DNA of 64,000 nucleotides from Cheilinus undulatus (lineage: Eukaryota > Chordata > Actinopteri > Labriformes > Labridae). The notes beneath the pieces are model-generated. The model searched no databases. It was not told where the DNA came from and saw only the letters and a program-made list of their open reading frames with translations. Each line of letters starts with the position of its first letter. Position 1 is the stretch's first letter. The position numbers and the translations under genes were made by a program. This document shows, in pieces, positions 1 through 14,600 of this stretch. The stretch lies in NCBI RefSeq assembly GCF_018320785.1, contig NC_054873.1, positions 23,278,196 to 23,342,195 of the forward strand, written 5' to 3'.

Positions 1-2060
1 TTTCGGTTTAATAAAGGATACAAGCTAGACATAATTAAAGGCATGGCTGATGCGAGTTCAAGCCATCTTGTTGAAGCTGTTTGTCTGGAGGCTTAAAGCC
101 TGCTTCAGCTCCGTTTTTGTCTGTTTTTAAGTTGATCTGAAGTTAGTTTGAGACTGCAATTTCAATATGGCAGCTGCCACTGATTGGCTCCAAAAGCCCC
201 CTTCAGTAACCACAAGGCTGGCATCACGCAGGCTTTGTCCAATATTTTTTTCTTCTGAGGCCCACCAAAACCCTCCTACGGCCATTTACATGACACTCAC
301 AGAATTTTATATTTCATAAAGAGAGACTTTCAGTGCGACCGTTCAGAAAACCCATCAAGCTATTTCTTAACCATTTTGTCTCACCTGGACTTCTTGTCTT
401 AAAAAGCTTGTAAAACATCAACACTGGGGTTCACAGTCAAGCTCTAAAACTTTTCTTTTTTCAGGACAACCTGGGCTGAAAGAATAAATATGCTGCAGTG
501 ATGTCACTGGAATTTTACAAAAGTGATGGGACTATTGCCAAAAGAAAAAAACTATGTTTTTTTATGTGTGACAGACAGTACACAATAATGACTGATACTT
601 TTTTGCACATCTTCCATCTCTTTGGAACTAAAGGGTGAAAAAATGATCATTCTGTGACAAAAAAGTCCTCAAAATATTCACATTTACAAAAAAGTCCTTG
701 CATTTTTTTTTTTGCATTGGCTGTTTTAGTGCCATTTCTCAAAGCAGTCACTGTCTGCAGTGACACAGAGGGGCGCATCACAGGCTTTCTGTCTCTTCAT
801 TATGAGCTATTCAGGCCATCTCCACCAGGATCTGCACAGTATGAGTTGTGCAATTTAACAAAGCATGATGTGACAACTGCACAGCTGGCTAGTGGTTTTC
901 ACAGCCAGTCACAAAGCAATGTGGGATACAATACAGTTGTTAGCTTGAAAAGTTAGCAGCAGAACCTGTCAAAAACGGGCCAAACAATGGATAAAAGGAT
1001 GTTCAATATCAGACATACTGGTGTGAATTTAATCTTTAAATACCGCAGAAAGTCACCCAAGTTCCAGGCTCACCAGAAAAGCTAGAGATGCTTGCCTAGA
1101 AAAGCTAGCCTTCATACCCTGTAAAGACAAGGATAGTGTCACTGGAACAGCACAATATCTGGCTTTCATAGGGAAAAAGTAGGTTGCTATAGTTTAGAGT
1201 TTAAAAGTACAATTAATGAACCACTACTGTTTATTTTATTTTGATTAGGGATCTGCAGAGTCAGCTATACTTTCTTTTATAATATCTATTTCTTAACTTT
1301 GAGACTCCTCAAATGTTTTCCTAGTTACATAACTGAAGGCACTGATATATTTATTTAATCAAGAAGCAGGCAGTGTAGAAGAATGTTTAACCTACATGTT
1401 CTGTACATCAGGCCAAATACTGATTAAAAAGTGATGTGTCTGTGTTTTTGTTAGGTCTGGGAGTAAAAAAAGGTATTAACATGTAATCAACCAAATATGG
1501 TTATACTATTTTATTGATTGCAAATAAGTTGTTGTGGCCCAACTGCAGTAGCTCTGAGGTCCACCGATGGGCCATGGCTCACATTCTGGGAGGCACTGCA
1601 GACACATGAGGTACTGCTTTGTCCACAGGAGGTGCCAAAAGCACTGCAATCTTAAAGTTCATTACAAGAGACCTCAACTTTTAGGCATCGATGCAATTTG
1701 GAAATTTTCAAATAAGATGATTCTTCCAACATTTCAAGTCACAAGGTTTCAGCTCTAACAAGGTCATGTACATGGGTAGTAATGAAAACAGCACAGTAAG
1801 TTCTACAAGTTCTTCTCCATGGCTACACAGTTCAGAATTAAAGCCACCTGCATCATTTTTTTAAAACACAGTTAAAGACAGTACAATTGCTGCGTTGCTT
1901 TCTGCCATTTGAACAGCTTAGAATAAAACTGTCTTCAAACTCAAAGATTTTTAAATGACCATTTTTTTAGGTCTCTTTCTATTTTTGCTCAATTTTTTCT
2001 TTGATATATCCCAGACAAATTTAGCAAAGTTTACAGGAAAGAATGCAGATATCGCAGGAA
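1..2060. other. Non-coding stretch downstream of ca12
   Basis: No gene is recognised here. The longest open frames (about 100 codons at 654-956 and 63 codons at 1567-1758, both plus strand) show no known domain and no believable splice sites. Base composition is AT-rich and ordinary. It lies beyond the ca12 polyadenylation signals, so it is probably intergenic. Confidence 0.5.
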
Positions 2061-2093
2061 AAAAACAGCTGTTTATGTTTCATGTAAAATGCT

Positions 2094-2380
2094 TTTATTG
2101 AAAATAGATCTCTATGTACAGCAGCTGTGAAGAGAGAAACAAATGAGCAGGAAAAAAAAAACATGGTATGGTGAAATAAGACACTGAAGTAGTTGCACAT
2201 ACTTTTGGTTAAGCTGCATTTCTATATTGTGCAAGACAGTAATTACAAGTATATCTCAAAACTGAGGTTGTTGTACATTATAACAATACAAATGTACTTT
2301 GCCAGAAATTGTGCATATTATAAATAACTTGATGCATAAAGATCTCCAAGCATGAATTGTGCGCTTTATTTAAGTTTATT
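2094..2380 (-). terminator. Polyadenylation signals of ca12
   Basis: Read on the minus strand, AATAAA hexamers lie at 2375-2380, 2365-2370 and 2094-2099, about 310 to 600 nt after the ca12 stop codon. Any of these could end the 3' UTR; which one is used cannot be told from sequence. Confidence 0.5.
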
Positions 2381-2689
2381 TAAGGCATTGAATGGAAAGG
2401 CAAAACTACGCAGGCACTGAAAGTTGTAAGAAGAACACGTTGCTTATTTTTGCAGATTTTAAAGACAAAGATTTGTACCAATAGGTTTAAATTTTCATGT
2501 GTTGATGGAATTAAGCGCTGATTTATGCAACAGCCTTTTCCTAACAGAAACGATATAAAGATGAAGTGCACAAATAAGAAAGAATAATTTAAAATAAAAT
2601 AGATTTGTTTAGGCAGGGTACGGAGGAAGTCACCGATGTGTGCTACAAAAAGTGACATTATGTGTCTCCAATATGGCTGGAGTGTCTCT

Positions 2690-5600
2690 CTAGTCTTCCC
2701 ACTCCATTGGTAAAAGCCAAGGATGTGGATAACCTTGGCTGTGTGGTTTCCTGGGAGAAGCAGGGGATGGATGGCCATAGTTTGTAGTTGGCACACTCTT
2801 CTTCATTGCTGTGGAAGTCTTCCCCTGACCCATAAAGGCTTTCGTCAGAGAGCGATCCAGTTCAAACGCCTCATCTGTTGGACGTCCACGCAGAATATGT
2901 CTGATGGTGGGGAGGGCTAAGTCCGACCTGCAGTCCAGGTAGCTCTTTAGGTTGAGCTCGGGGAAAACTATATCTTTGAGAGCTTGAACAAGTTTGTTTT
3001 CAGCATGAGCCTGTCTGAGTTGATGGAAAACTCTCTGCTCCAGTGAGGCGTAGCTGAGCGTGTCTTCAGCCAGAACAAACTTTCCCACGGAGCGGTTTGT
3101 CTGGCTCTTCTTTCTCAGGGATGTGTTCACAGTTTGTCGTTTGTATTTGGCCAGACTTTGACTATGCTCTTCCTTGAGGTCTTTTTTCTTGCCGGCATGG
3201 AGCTGATCGGGACTGCTTGGTAGTAGCTGATAGAGCCCTTCATCCGCCAGGTCTGCTAGGTCGCCAACCAGCAGCTGCTGAACGATTTGCTTCCTTGTGA
3301 GTGGGGATGTGACTGTAAGAGTACCGTGCAGTCCTCTGCCTGTGTCAGACACACAGCCACACACAGCTTGTTAAACATCCCAACCTATGGGATAGTCCTT
3401 GGGATGACTTTCGTGGCAAACATGCAGAAGCACTGCGTGTAGCGGTAAAACTAAAAGCACAAGCCATCTCCTGCTTAAGGCCGCTCATGATAGCTGACGA
3501 TTCCACATTGACATATCCAGACACAATCACCATAAAGAAAGCAAGGCTCAGAGAGGAAAGCTTTGAAAATGAGAAAAACATGCACAGTCATACCACACTG
3601 TATGGATCTAAATACCACACAATGTGGTCAACCACATAAAAGTAAGGCTTTATAGTCAAATTTAAGGGCTGCAGTCTTTCTCAGTTTGTCAGCAGGATGA
3701 TTATTTGCTGCATCTTAAAAGATGACCTACTTTCTGACAAGCTCGTCAGCTCGTCAACTTTAAAGGTGATTAGGAGAAGCATCAACATAAAAGCTCAACA
3801 ACAAACAGGGGATGCCGTACAAGTGTGACAGCCCTGTACGCTGCAGAAGGAAATAGGCACATCCATCATTCAAGCATTTGATTTTCCTAATTTTGAAGCA
3901 GTGCAGTGGCCCTATCATTCACACCCCCTTTGCACTCATGCTCTTACAATAAAGCAGGCCATTTAGAAGACCATACTCACCCTCCTTAAAAGATACCAGC
4001 ACCACTCGGCTGTCAACTGCCTGTGGTTTCCTGAAGTTGGCATTTAGAGGCACGAGGGCTGAGTCCTGGGCGTGCAAGGAGTAGAGGGATGTTGCTAGGG
4101 CCAGAAACTAGAACACACAACAAAACAATAAAAATAAAATTCAAATCTAATTAAACAAATTGCAAGAGGGTTTAGAGGTGTTAAACTTTTATAAAACAAA
4201 ACCTAATGTTGACTTCTTTTATTCATTTTTGTTTGAAAACTAATGAATACCTGTTTGCGAGATATTGTTACATGATTCCTGAACACAGTCCACAGGACAC
4301 TGGGATAGCATGGGGGAGTCGTCAGTGACCCATCGTAGCGGAAATATTCATCCAAACGTGAAGGCAGCAGACCTCTGATGTTGAAACCTGGGATCTGTAC
4401 TCTCTGATCTGCAAATTGGAAGTGAAAAAATATTTACTCAAAAAAGACACTGATTTAAGCTCTTAGTCCTACATTTTAAACATTAAGCAGCTGTGTATCA
4501 ATATAGTAGCTAAAATAAATCACTGCTGATACTCAAAACTTGAAATCATCATCTTAGACTCACCTCTGTATTTGACACCACTGATGAACTTTAGAAACTG
4601 CTCGAAGGTTGGATTAAACTCTCCCAACTGTACAACAAAGACAATTAGATGTTAATGCCCCTCAGATATTCCAACACTAGTGTCCTGACCCCCAAGTTCA
4701 AAATGTCTCACCTCTATCAGGACACCCAGCACAGCCAGACCATCAGACTTGTCTACAGCCATGGACATGTTGGGGTACTTGTCTGAGTTGTAGTGTACTA
4801 TATGAAGCTGTAAGAGAAAAGTTGTAGTGAAAAACATTGAGGTGATGAGTTGACAAAGGGTCTAAACAGTAAACAGCAACATAAAGGCCTGGAATCTATG
4901 TAGGGGGATGACTAGTTGTTTTATATGTCAAACATTTAGGGAGGATTATGCAAAGTGCTATACATATTGTCTCCATCGCGTGTCTCTGATAAAGAACCCT
5001 ACCCACACTGTAATATCAGGAGGGAGCAATACAGACTCTATACAGACTCATATAACTCTATAATAAACTGACATGCAGCTGTTAAAGTTGGACATCTTCC
5101 TTGTGTGAATAGTTATTAATCTAGAAAACATATAGTCATGTGTATAAGTTTTAGGCATGCAGGACACTCAGGTTTCATCATCAGGCCCTATATGCCACAC
5201 ACTGGGGCTAGAGAGAGGGGGGAGGGTAGCCAGACTTGTGGTCTGTCTATTACCCTGCAGCCAAGGTCAAGTTAACAGCATTTCTTTAGCCTGGACCTGT
5301 TTGCCCCTGGTGATATGCCTGGGGACCACTGGTATTTTTCGGGCCCCAAGAACATCAACAGTACAACCAGGGGCTCCAGGCCATGCTTACTCAACACATC
5401 CACCCTACACAACACCCTAAAGGTGTAGACTTTGTTATTTTTCCAACAGCTTATTTTTCCATGTCCCTGGTAATATACAAGAACATCCAGAGCACGACCT
5501 GGGTTGTGTCAATCCTCCAATCACGCCTGATGGTGCCCTCAGGCAGCTTGCACACCACATCAAGGCCTTACTTCAGTCTCAATTTTTTTCTTAAAAGTCA

Positions 5601-8600
5601 AAATATCTCTGCACCAGGCATCTGGTTGAGAGTCGAGCAAATTGGTCTGCAAAGCTGTTTACCATGAAGCTATAAAGGTACATCTCGAAAAATTAGAATA
5701 TCATGAAAAAGTTCAATATTTTTTGTCACTCATTTCAGAAAGTCAAACCCAAATATTATATAGACTCATTACACAAAGAGTGAAATATTTCAAGTCGTTA
5801 TTTCTTGAAATGTTGATTATTATGGCTTACATATAAGAAAACCCAAATTCAGTGTCTCAGAAAATTAGAATATTACATAAGATCAATTAAAAAAAGGATA
5901 TTTTCAAAAGAAATGTCAGGCTTCTGAAAAGTATGTTCATTTCTATGCACTCAGTACTTGGTTGGGCCTCCTTTTGCATGAATTACTGCATAATGCAGCA
6001 TGGCATGGAGGTGATCAGCCTGTGGCACTGCTCAGGTGTAATGGAAGCCCAGGTTACTTTGATATCGGCCTTCAGGTCATCTGCATTGTTGGGTCTGGTG
6101 CCTCTCATCTTCCTCTTGACAATATCCCATAGATTCTCTATGGGGTTCAGGTCAGGCCAGTTTGCTGACCAATCAAGCACACTAACACCATGGTCATTGA
6201 ACCAGCTTTTAGTACCTTTGGCAGTGTGGGCAGGTGTCAAGTCCTGCTGGAAAAATGAAATCAGCATCTCCATAAAGCTTGTCAGCAGAAGGAAGCTTGA
6301 AGTGCTCTAAAATTTCCTGGTAGATGGCTGCATTGACTGTGGACTTCAGAAAACACAGTGGACCAACACCAACAGATGCCATGGCAGCCCAAATCATCAC
6401 TGACTGTGGAAACTTCACACTGGACTTCAAGCAATGTGGATTCTGTGCCTCTCCGCTCTTCCTTCAGACTCTGGGACCTTGATTTTCAAATGATACTCAA
6501 AATTTACTTTCCTCTGAAAAGAGGACTTTCGACCACTGAGCAACAGTCCAGTTCTTTTTCTCCACAGCCCAGGTAAGACGCTTCTGACATTGTCTCTGGT
6601 TCAGGAGTGGCTTGACACGAGGAATGCGACATTTGTAGCCCATGTCTGGGATTCGTCTGTGCGTAGTGGCTCTTGATGCGCTGACTCCAGCCTCAGTCCA
6701 CTCAACTTTCTATGAATATGCTTGGATACAGCACTCTGTAAACAACCAGCTTCTTTAGCAATGACCTTTAGTGGCTTACCCTCCTTGTGGAGGGTGTCAA
6801 TGACTGTCTTCTAGACATCTGTAAAGTCTGCAGTCTTCCCCATGATTGTGTAGTCTGACTGACCCAGACTGAGAGACCATTTAAAGGCGCAGGAAACCTT
6901 TGCAGGTGTTTTGAGTTAATTAGCTGATTAGGGTGTGACACCATGACTTTCCAATATTGAATTTTTTCACAATATTCTAATTTTCTGAGACACTGAATTT
7001 TGGGTTTTCTTATCTGTAAGCCATAATCATCAACATTTCAAGAATTAAAGGCTTGAAATATATTTCACTCTATGTGTAATGAGTCTATATAAAATATGGG
7101 TTTCACTTTCTGAAATGAGTGACAAAAAATTGGACTTTTTAATGATATTCTAATTTTTTGAGATGTACCTATATACGCTTTTTTTCATCAAATAACTATT
7201 TTAACACCCCTAAAAAATTAACATTTAACATTAATCAGTATTCTAACAACAAATTGTTCTGAAAAATCTGGGTTTAACAAAACATTTTTCAAGTGTAGCT
7301 ATTTTAACATCACAACCAGACCCACTGGTTAACATGGAAGTGATGGGGTTTAAGTACAATATTGCAGTCATTCAGCAGGGGGAGCTTTAAATATTTCGGC
7401 TTCACTCCCAGGTGGCTGTTTTTTTGTTCATCTTATATACAGTCTATGGTGTGAAGACCATGCAGTTTAGTCTGCATGGTTTTTTAGAAGAGATTACTAG
7501 TTCAAAAGCATCCCACATTTTTGATTTCTCATATTTTTTATTATTAACTAAAAAAATTACTGATATCATTTGCAACTACTTATAACACACACTTTTTGTG
7601 TCCGCAGCCGAGTGGTGTCTGCATTTGTGAAAAGCTGTGAACAAAAGCACTAAAGGAATAAAACAGATGTATTGGAGATGGCCAGTTATTTGTGTCAATT
7701 TTGCCCTGTATTCCTGTAAAAAGGCCTAAGGTCTTTCTCAGTATTGCAGTGAACTTCTTTGACACAGACCATTTATCCTTTTCTGGATGTGTTGCTTAAA
7801 AATGTGGGGCAAAAATAAAGAGTATACCCACTCCAGCATGCACCACTACACCCCCGGTCTTTTTTTGTCTACATCTGTAGATGAACTACAGTCCATCGTA
7901 TGAACTTTTCATATTTGGGAATTTAAGAGAACTTTTCTACTGTTTCAGGGAAATGTTCAATTTCCCACAATTCCTTCCCTTTGTAACAACATGTCATAAA
8001 AGACCTGTGGTTCTAGAGTCTGGAGAGACTTAAAAAGATGCATGCTCTCAACGTGTACACTCAGAAGCCCAGGTCAAACCACAGCACCTTACTTGTGGCT
8101 GTGCTTCAGCGTTTGCATGGTCACTTAAAAGCTCCCAGGTTATAACCTTTATAGCTTCCACCCACTGTAATTCAAATGAAATCTTATTATATAGAGAAAG
8201 TCTCTATTTTTGTTTATATCATAAACGCAGCACTCTCTTTTAACTTAAGCACAAAGTAAATAAAGCAAACTAGTGTGTGAAAAGTGCTACAGGGTTTGAC
8301 ACATTAAAGACACAGACAGCCACTCCTTTCCAGAGGTGGTTTAGACCAAAGCATATAATAGTCTGGTAGTATAATCCTCTAAAACCCCGTAGAAAGAAGG
8401 CACACTGTCATCCTGTACACACTGAGGCTGACTCAAAGCATGCTTTACCTTTCAGAATGTGTGCCTAAGTAATAAAACAAGCTAATTTGAGTGGCATGAC
8501 AACCAATTTAACAAAAAAAACATCGCTCACCCTAAATGTCCTCTTTTTATAGTCAAAGCGAGGATTTTAAAGGCTTCTGACTTCTTTGTCTTCTTTATTA

Positions 8601-11600
8601 ATAGTCTGTATTATAAGTCTCTTCAATTAGAAAGTGTTTTACACAATCATTAAACTGTTTTCAGTCTAGTATACAATACAAAGAAAGATGCATACAAAGT
8701 GTTTTCCAAACTGTCTGTCTGCAGAGTCAGCTTAACGGCTGCCAGTGTCAAAACACAGAAAGTTACATGCAGATGCAGAGAGTTAGAAAGTTTCTGCAGC
8801 CTGAGAAAGGGTTGAACACCTTCAAGAGTGTCAGCAGCTCTGCTTCCCCTGTCAGTCAAATGTCACATGAACATGTCATTGTGAATAAAGTCATTGGTCT
8901 GACACAGGAGATGACATTGCCTGTAAACCCAGATAAGTGAAACCTCAGGTTAAAAGAAGAAACTGAGCTAACCTTGGTCACTGGTGATGATACACTGATA
9001 TTTTAACTGGAGATAGAGAGCTTAGCAGTTGTCGTAATAGCAATACTTTCGTTTTTACCATAGTACTGACACAACTGTATGACTCATGTGTCAAGCACCT
9101 GTTTATAAATCTGGTGTTTAGAGGTTATGTAAACATAGTAGTGGTAATATGGTACGTATATATATTTATAATTAACTGGAATACTTTCCTTTGTCATTTT
9201 AGTCCCAATGAATGAAACTGTGTTTTATTTGAGCACTGTGTCATTCATTTTTGAAAGTAGGTAACTCTGTGATGTTTAGGAGATTGAGAGGAAAATGTAT
9301 TATCATTATTATTTTACAGTGTAGAATCCTATGTTGAATAAAATTCAACCAAAAGACAAAGATCCTACTGTGTACAGTTGATTGTGCACAGAAGGCTTGT
9401 TGTGTGATTTTGTTAAAATTCAAAGTCATGTTCATTTTCTGTTTTACCATCCCATTTATAACGATATAAAGGAATTAATTTCTTTGCAGAAAAAAAGGTA
9501 ATGATTTCTTCAGACTGAATGAATATGAAAAACTTGGGTTGCATCTTAAAGGAGGAACCTCTTTTGTTGCAGATTTTATCTGCAAAGCCTGGAAGAGCAG
9601 GCTTAATACAACGATTAAAACCAAGCTGTATAAGGAACACACAACTTTGTAATGAATTGTTATTAACTGTTCGGACAACTGCAACTGTATTGGTTTTTGT
9701 GTATGCATGACACATAAATAAAATACAATCAAACATGAGTCATAGCATACGTCATTAGTAGTGAAAGTCCTGCATTTGAATTTGACCTCAGTAAGAGACA
9801 ACATACATGGTAAAAGGGTAACACTTTTGGTTAGGGTGCAATTTTAATGACTAATTGGCTGCTCATTAGTCGCGTGTGGATGGATGGATGTTTCATAACA
9901 AAATCTGGATTATAGTCATGAGTGCTTATACAGCATTATATGTGCAAACCTATAATGTTTTATAATGCATTACAGAGGCTATTATGAATTATTAAGTGAA
10001 AAAAGAAGGTGACTTTAGAATATGAAAAAAGTGACTTGTCAATAGGTGTGAAACTACTGATGTATAGTGATGAAAAAAAATTCAATTTAGTCTAGGGTAC
10101 ATATTCTGAGTTGTCAAGGTTTAATTAGGAGTTATTTGGTCATTACTAAGAATAGAAATTTTTTAGCTTTGTTTCATGAGAATAGATCATACTTTTTCAG
10201 AATAATTAAGGGAGAAGAACTATTAATGTGGTATTCTTACCTTATTTGGGCCACAATCATATTAGGGCAACAACAAGCAAAGTATATTAAGATCATAATT
10301 AATATGAAACAACTTCCTAATTTGCTATTATATGCAGTAATAAGGAGTTATTAAGAGAAAACTCTTTGCTAAGGGCTTATCAGCCATAGATTATAGTCTT
10401 GTAGAATAAGGTACTAATAATCTCTTAACAATGACTAATAAGCAGGCAGTATGTAAATAGTTAGCATAATTAATCAATGCTGAGAAGAGTACCCTAATCT
10501 TAAGTATCACCAGTAAAAGTATTACCACAATGCATGCTAAGCAAAAATTGCTTCAATAAATTTTGAATAAATGAATAAGTTACAGTATGAAGGAGAAAAG
10601 TTTGTGTATAATGGTTTCATGTGCATCTAAACATACTGCAAAATATAAGAACATTTGTTCATTCATTCAATCATTCATTCATTTTCTATAAAAAATATAC
10701 ATTCTTCAAACAAACCTAAACCATCCAATGAGAATGAAAGAGTTACCATATATGTAATAAAGCAATTATTTTGATTTATTCTGTTTATGGCTAAATCTCT
10801 GCTCTCTTCTGTTTTATTGTTTCTACATTAGTTGCAAGTTATTTCTGTGTTATAGCTTGTGTGCTTGCTCTTGACCTTGTATCAGGATTTGTCTCAGTTT
10901 TGTTACCTGCCTTTGTTGCACAGCACTTTGGAGGATATGAGCTGTTTTAAATGAGCTTTAGAAATAAATTTAACTTCACTTTCAATCTTGTGGAATATAG
11001 GTATTAACTGAATCAAGTCAGGCATCGTAAGAATGGCACAAATTCATTGCACTTAGTTTCTCTGATTATTGTTTTGTGTAAAGATGCTTGCTTTGTTTAC
11101 CTCTGCAGCATACTGTCGACCGTTCACCAGGTGCTCGGAGCCTGCAGGTTTGTTGGAGGAACCCCAGTGGAGATGGAGCTGAGCGGCAGTGTAACGACGA
11201 GGCAGGCTGGAAATGTACATCTTATGGGGCAAGGATAATTGCACTGTGGATCAAGAGATATGACACCCAACCACAGGAAACAGAGTAGGGTAGAGGTTAT
11301 GTCAGTTAACATCACTGGGAATCAAGAAACATCTTATTCAAGTTGATCTAAACTGAGACTGGCAGTGTGGACTGCTCTCTGCTGTCATCGTCTTTTTACA
11401 ACAGCCGTGCAGCTATGTTTAAGATACATTATGTGTGGGTGACGCAGGGCGCCTTCCACATGTCCTTCAGTGTGTGACGATTGTTTGCAAGTGAAAATGC
11501 CTCTGTCAGCTTATTCCAGACACTCGTCACGCTGATGATGCCACTCAGCTTGTGGCGTTGAAACCTGTCAGGCATGCACACATAAGCATTTGTCTGGTCT

Positions 11601-14600
11601 TTGAACCCTATCTGTGGTCAACAGTTTCCTTACATTGATATTACAGGAGCTGAACTGTTGCAAACACAGAGCAGACATTACATGCATGTTTGGCTATACT
11701 TAGTTTTTCAAACGTATAATAGCATTTTTACACCATGCTTAAGGTAACAAACAAATAACGTCAGTCCTGAGGCGTACTGCTTAGTCACCATCCTCTGGCT
11801 GCATGTTTGTTATCTTCAAACAAACAGTAGTTGAAATACATTTATCTGCCTGAGAAAGTGTTTTCTGTCTGTGCTTTGATTGCTGTACTTAGCAATTAAA
11901 TTTAAGACCAAGTTATAAACTGTTATGATACATTAAAGTGAAGCTGGTTTCTTTTGTTACGATGCTTCAGAGCCAGCGGTGGCGGAGAGAGATGACTAAT
12001 CTCTGCTCATATTTTCCTCAGCTAAACGTGGCGCTCTTTTCTTTGGGTGAAAGGACAGCTGAGATAATAAGAGAGTGATTATGGAAAATTGCTGTGGCAA
12101 ATGTAGAGAGAAGATCCATGTATCATTATCTTTAAGTTGACCCTGAAGTTAGGCTTGTACAGGAAGAGCAGAATCCAGCATGTTTATGTGGGAAATACTG
12201 TAACGATGCGGCACTTTTTATGAAATTTCTGGATCACAGCAAAGACAAAGTGGTTTACAATTTTATAACCGGTGACAAAATGACATAAAAATACACATTT
12301 AACTGTGCACACTACTTAAAGTTACAAGACCCCAGAGTTTCAGCTGAAGCGCATCTTCCCTGACATTTCCAAAAAAAAAAACCTTTTGAACGTCATGGAC
12401 AGGACTTGGAGTAGGGAGGATAAAGAGCAGCTCAGACCAAAGATTCCTGAAAGCAACTAGACCATTTTAGATGGTCACAGGGACAATTACAGCAGCGTAG
12501 ACTGAACTGTTGCACCTTGAATCAAGCCATCTGATGGTGTTTCCTGTTATTCAGTTCTATAAAACCCAAATATTAGTTTAAATCTTTAATCTTTGGTTCG
12601 TACTGGGCTTAAAGCCTTCTCCCTTGTTCTTACTGTTCCCATCAACTATAACGTCATACAGTCTATATGGCTTTTACTGATTTGAATATCAGTCATAATG
12701 TCTTAACATTGACTTAAATGAGCTACCTGACAGAGTGATAAAGAACAATATTATATGATAATATTATATGCTACAGTGGAGGACACAAGCTCAGCTTTTT
12801 TTTTAAAAGAACAACACTATCTACAATCCTAGATTGTCACAGTGACATCTCTGATTGGTGGAGACTGCTATTACCAGCAAATTTTGGCTATAGGCTATCT
12901 ATGCCTGTTACACCTGCAAATGTACTGACTGCCTACAAAGTAATAACCACAAACGTTATACAAATCTGCATTTTTAGCATGATAATCCCAAAAATGTGAG
13001 AAATTCCCACAGATGTTATAGCAGTTGCCTACAAAAAATGTAATCACAAAAGTCCCACAGACATAAAATCTGCAGCTTTAAAAAACTGTAATTATTTCCC
13101 ACAATTGTAATATAAACATGAAAACCAAATATCTGCATACATTGTTGTTTGTTGAAGCCTTTTATAACTGTTACAGGGTTCAAGTCAGCTCAAGCTCAAG
13201 TCACATCAAAAAACATAATAATGGCAATTCTTGTTCCCCATGAAACAGGAAGTAGTTTTACCTGAGTTTTAAAACACTGGTAGAGCCATGAATCTTTGCA
13301 GAATAGATAACAATGAACCTGTATGTTTAAAACACAGTCACTAGCTCTAACAGGGAGAACCAGCACAGCCTAAGACTGAGTCTTGTTCAGGTGCAGAAAA
13401 GGTTATGTTTTTTCAGTTCTCTATGAACTGCATAATCACACATATTTGGATCAGATTAACCAAATCTGAGAGCTTAATTCAAGAAAAACCCTTTGGCTTT
13501 TGCAGAATTTTCCAAAGTAATATAGATCTTCTCCCTCTCCCATTAAAAATGTGCTAAGATGCATGGCTCTCTGAGTGTTCTAAGGCTCTGGGCAAAACTT
13601 CCTGTTTCGTGGCAAACAAAAAAATTGACTGACTGTGACCATGACTGTGTTTTTTGATGTTACTTGAGCTTAGCCCATTGGTAGTTGTGAAATGGCTACA
13701 ACAAATTCAATAGAAATGTATTACATTTGTGGAATTGTTAAATTAAAAAAACTGCAGATTTGCATTACTTTTGTGATTTTTTTTTTTACAGTTTTTTTAC
13801 ATTTGTGGGCAGTTATTATATTTGCAAGTGTTACAGTGCCAGTGTTGAATATCATGAATGAAATGTGCAGTGACTGTTGAGCCCCATGGTGACCAAAGCT
13901 GGCATTACCTCATAAATCACCAGCCACCAGTTCAGCCAATAGTAAAATTCAGTTGCAGTAGTCCCGTTTCAACCTATAGAGGGCAGCGGCTATACACATT
14001 TTCTACACAAAATGTAGAATTATATTTTGTATGCAAATGTTGAGATTTAGACCCTAACTAATCAACAACACTGATAAATACCACGTACAAAGGTTTTCAG
14101 CTAAAAAAGTGTACTTTGGGCTTAATTACTCTTAAAAACGGATGATTTACACTTACCAGAATGGCCATTATTTCCAAGAGTAAGCTGCTCATTGGGCGAC
14201 AAGTCGTAATTTTGAACCTCAATTGGACCCAGACTCGGGTCGAACCTCAGCAGCTCTGACTCAATGTCTATTGGAGACTGGAAAGATCCTCCACAGTATG
14301 GATAATGCTTGGACCAATATTGCTGTCCCTCTGGTCCTGCAACAACAGTAGGGGTAAATTACTTTTGAAACTTTCTGCAATTTCATGTACCTTAAATGAA
14401 TAATTAACTAAAAAAAAGGCCATCCTTTGGTGCTTCTTGATACTTTGTGTTTTTAAAGAATATCCTCTCTAATATTTAAATAAATGGCAGTATTGAAAAG
14501 TATTGAAACACTAACTGTTTTATAAGGCAGGTGCATAAAGATGAATCAGTCAAAAACTGCAAGCAAACTCCTGCACTCTGTATACTCTGAACAAAAACAC

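Noticed and set aside
654-956. 100-codon frame with a hydrophobic N-terminal segment
   Set aside because: Starts at GTG, no known domain, no splice or promoter support.
2380-2796. 138-codon minus-strand frame overlapping the ca12 end
   Set aside because: Out of frame with ca12 and mostly 3' UTR; a shadow frame.
5157-5667. Open frames before the Tc1-like element in ca12 intron 4
   Set aside because: Intronic, no recognisable motif; chance frames.
9413-9804. Two overlapping minus-strand frames of about 108 codons
   Set aside because: Within a ca12 intron, no domain or splice signals fitting the gene.
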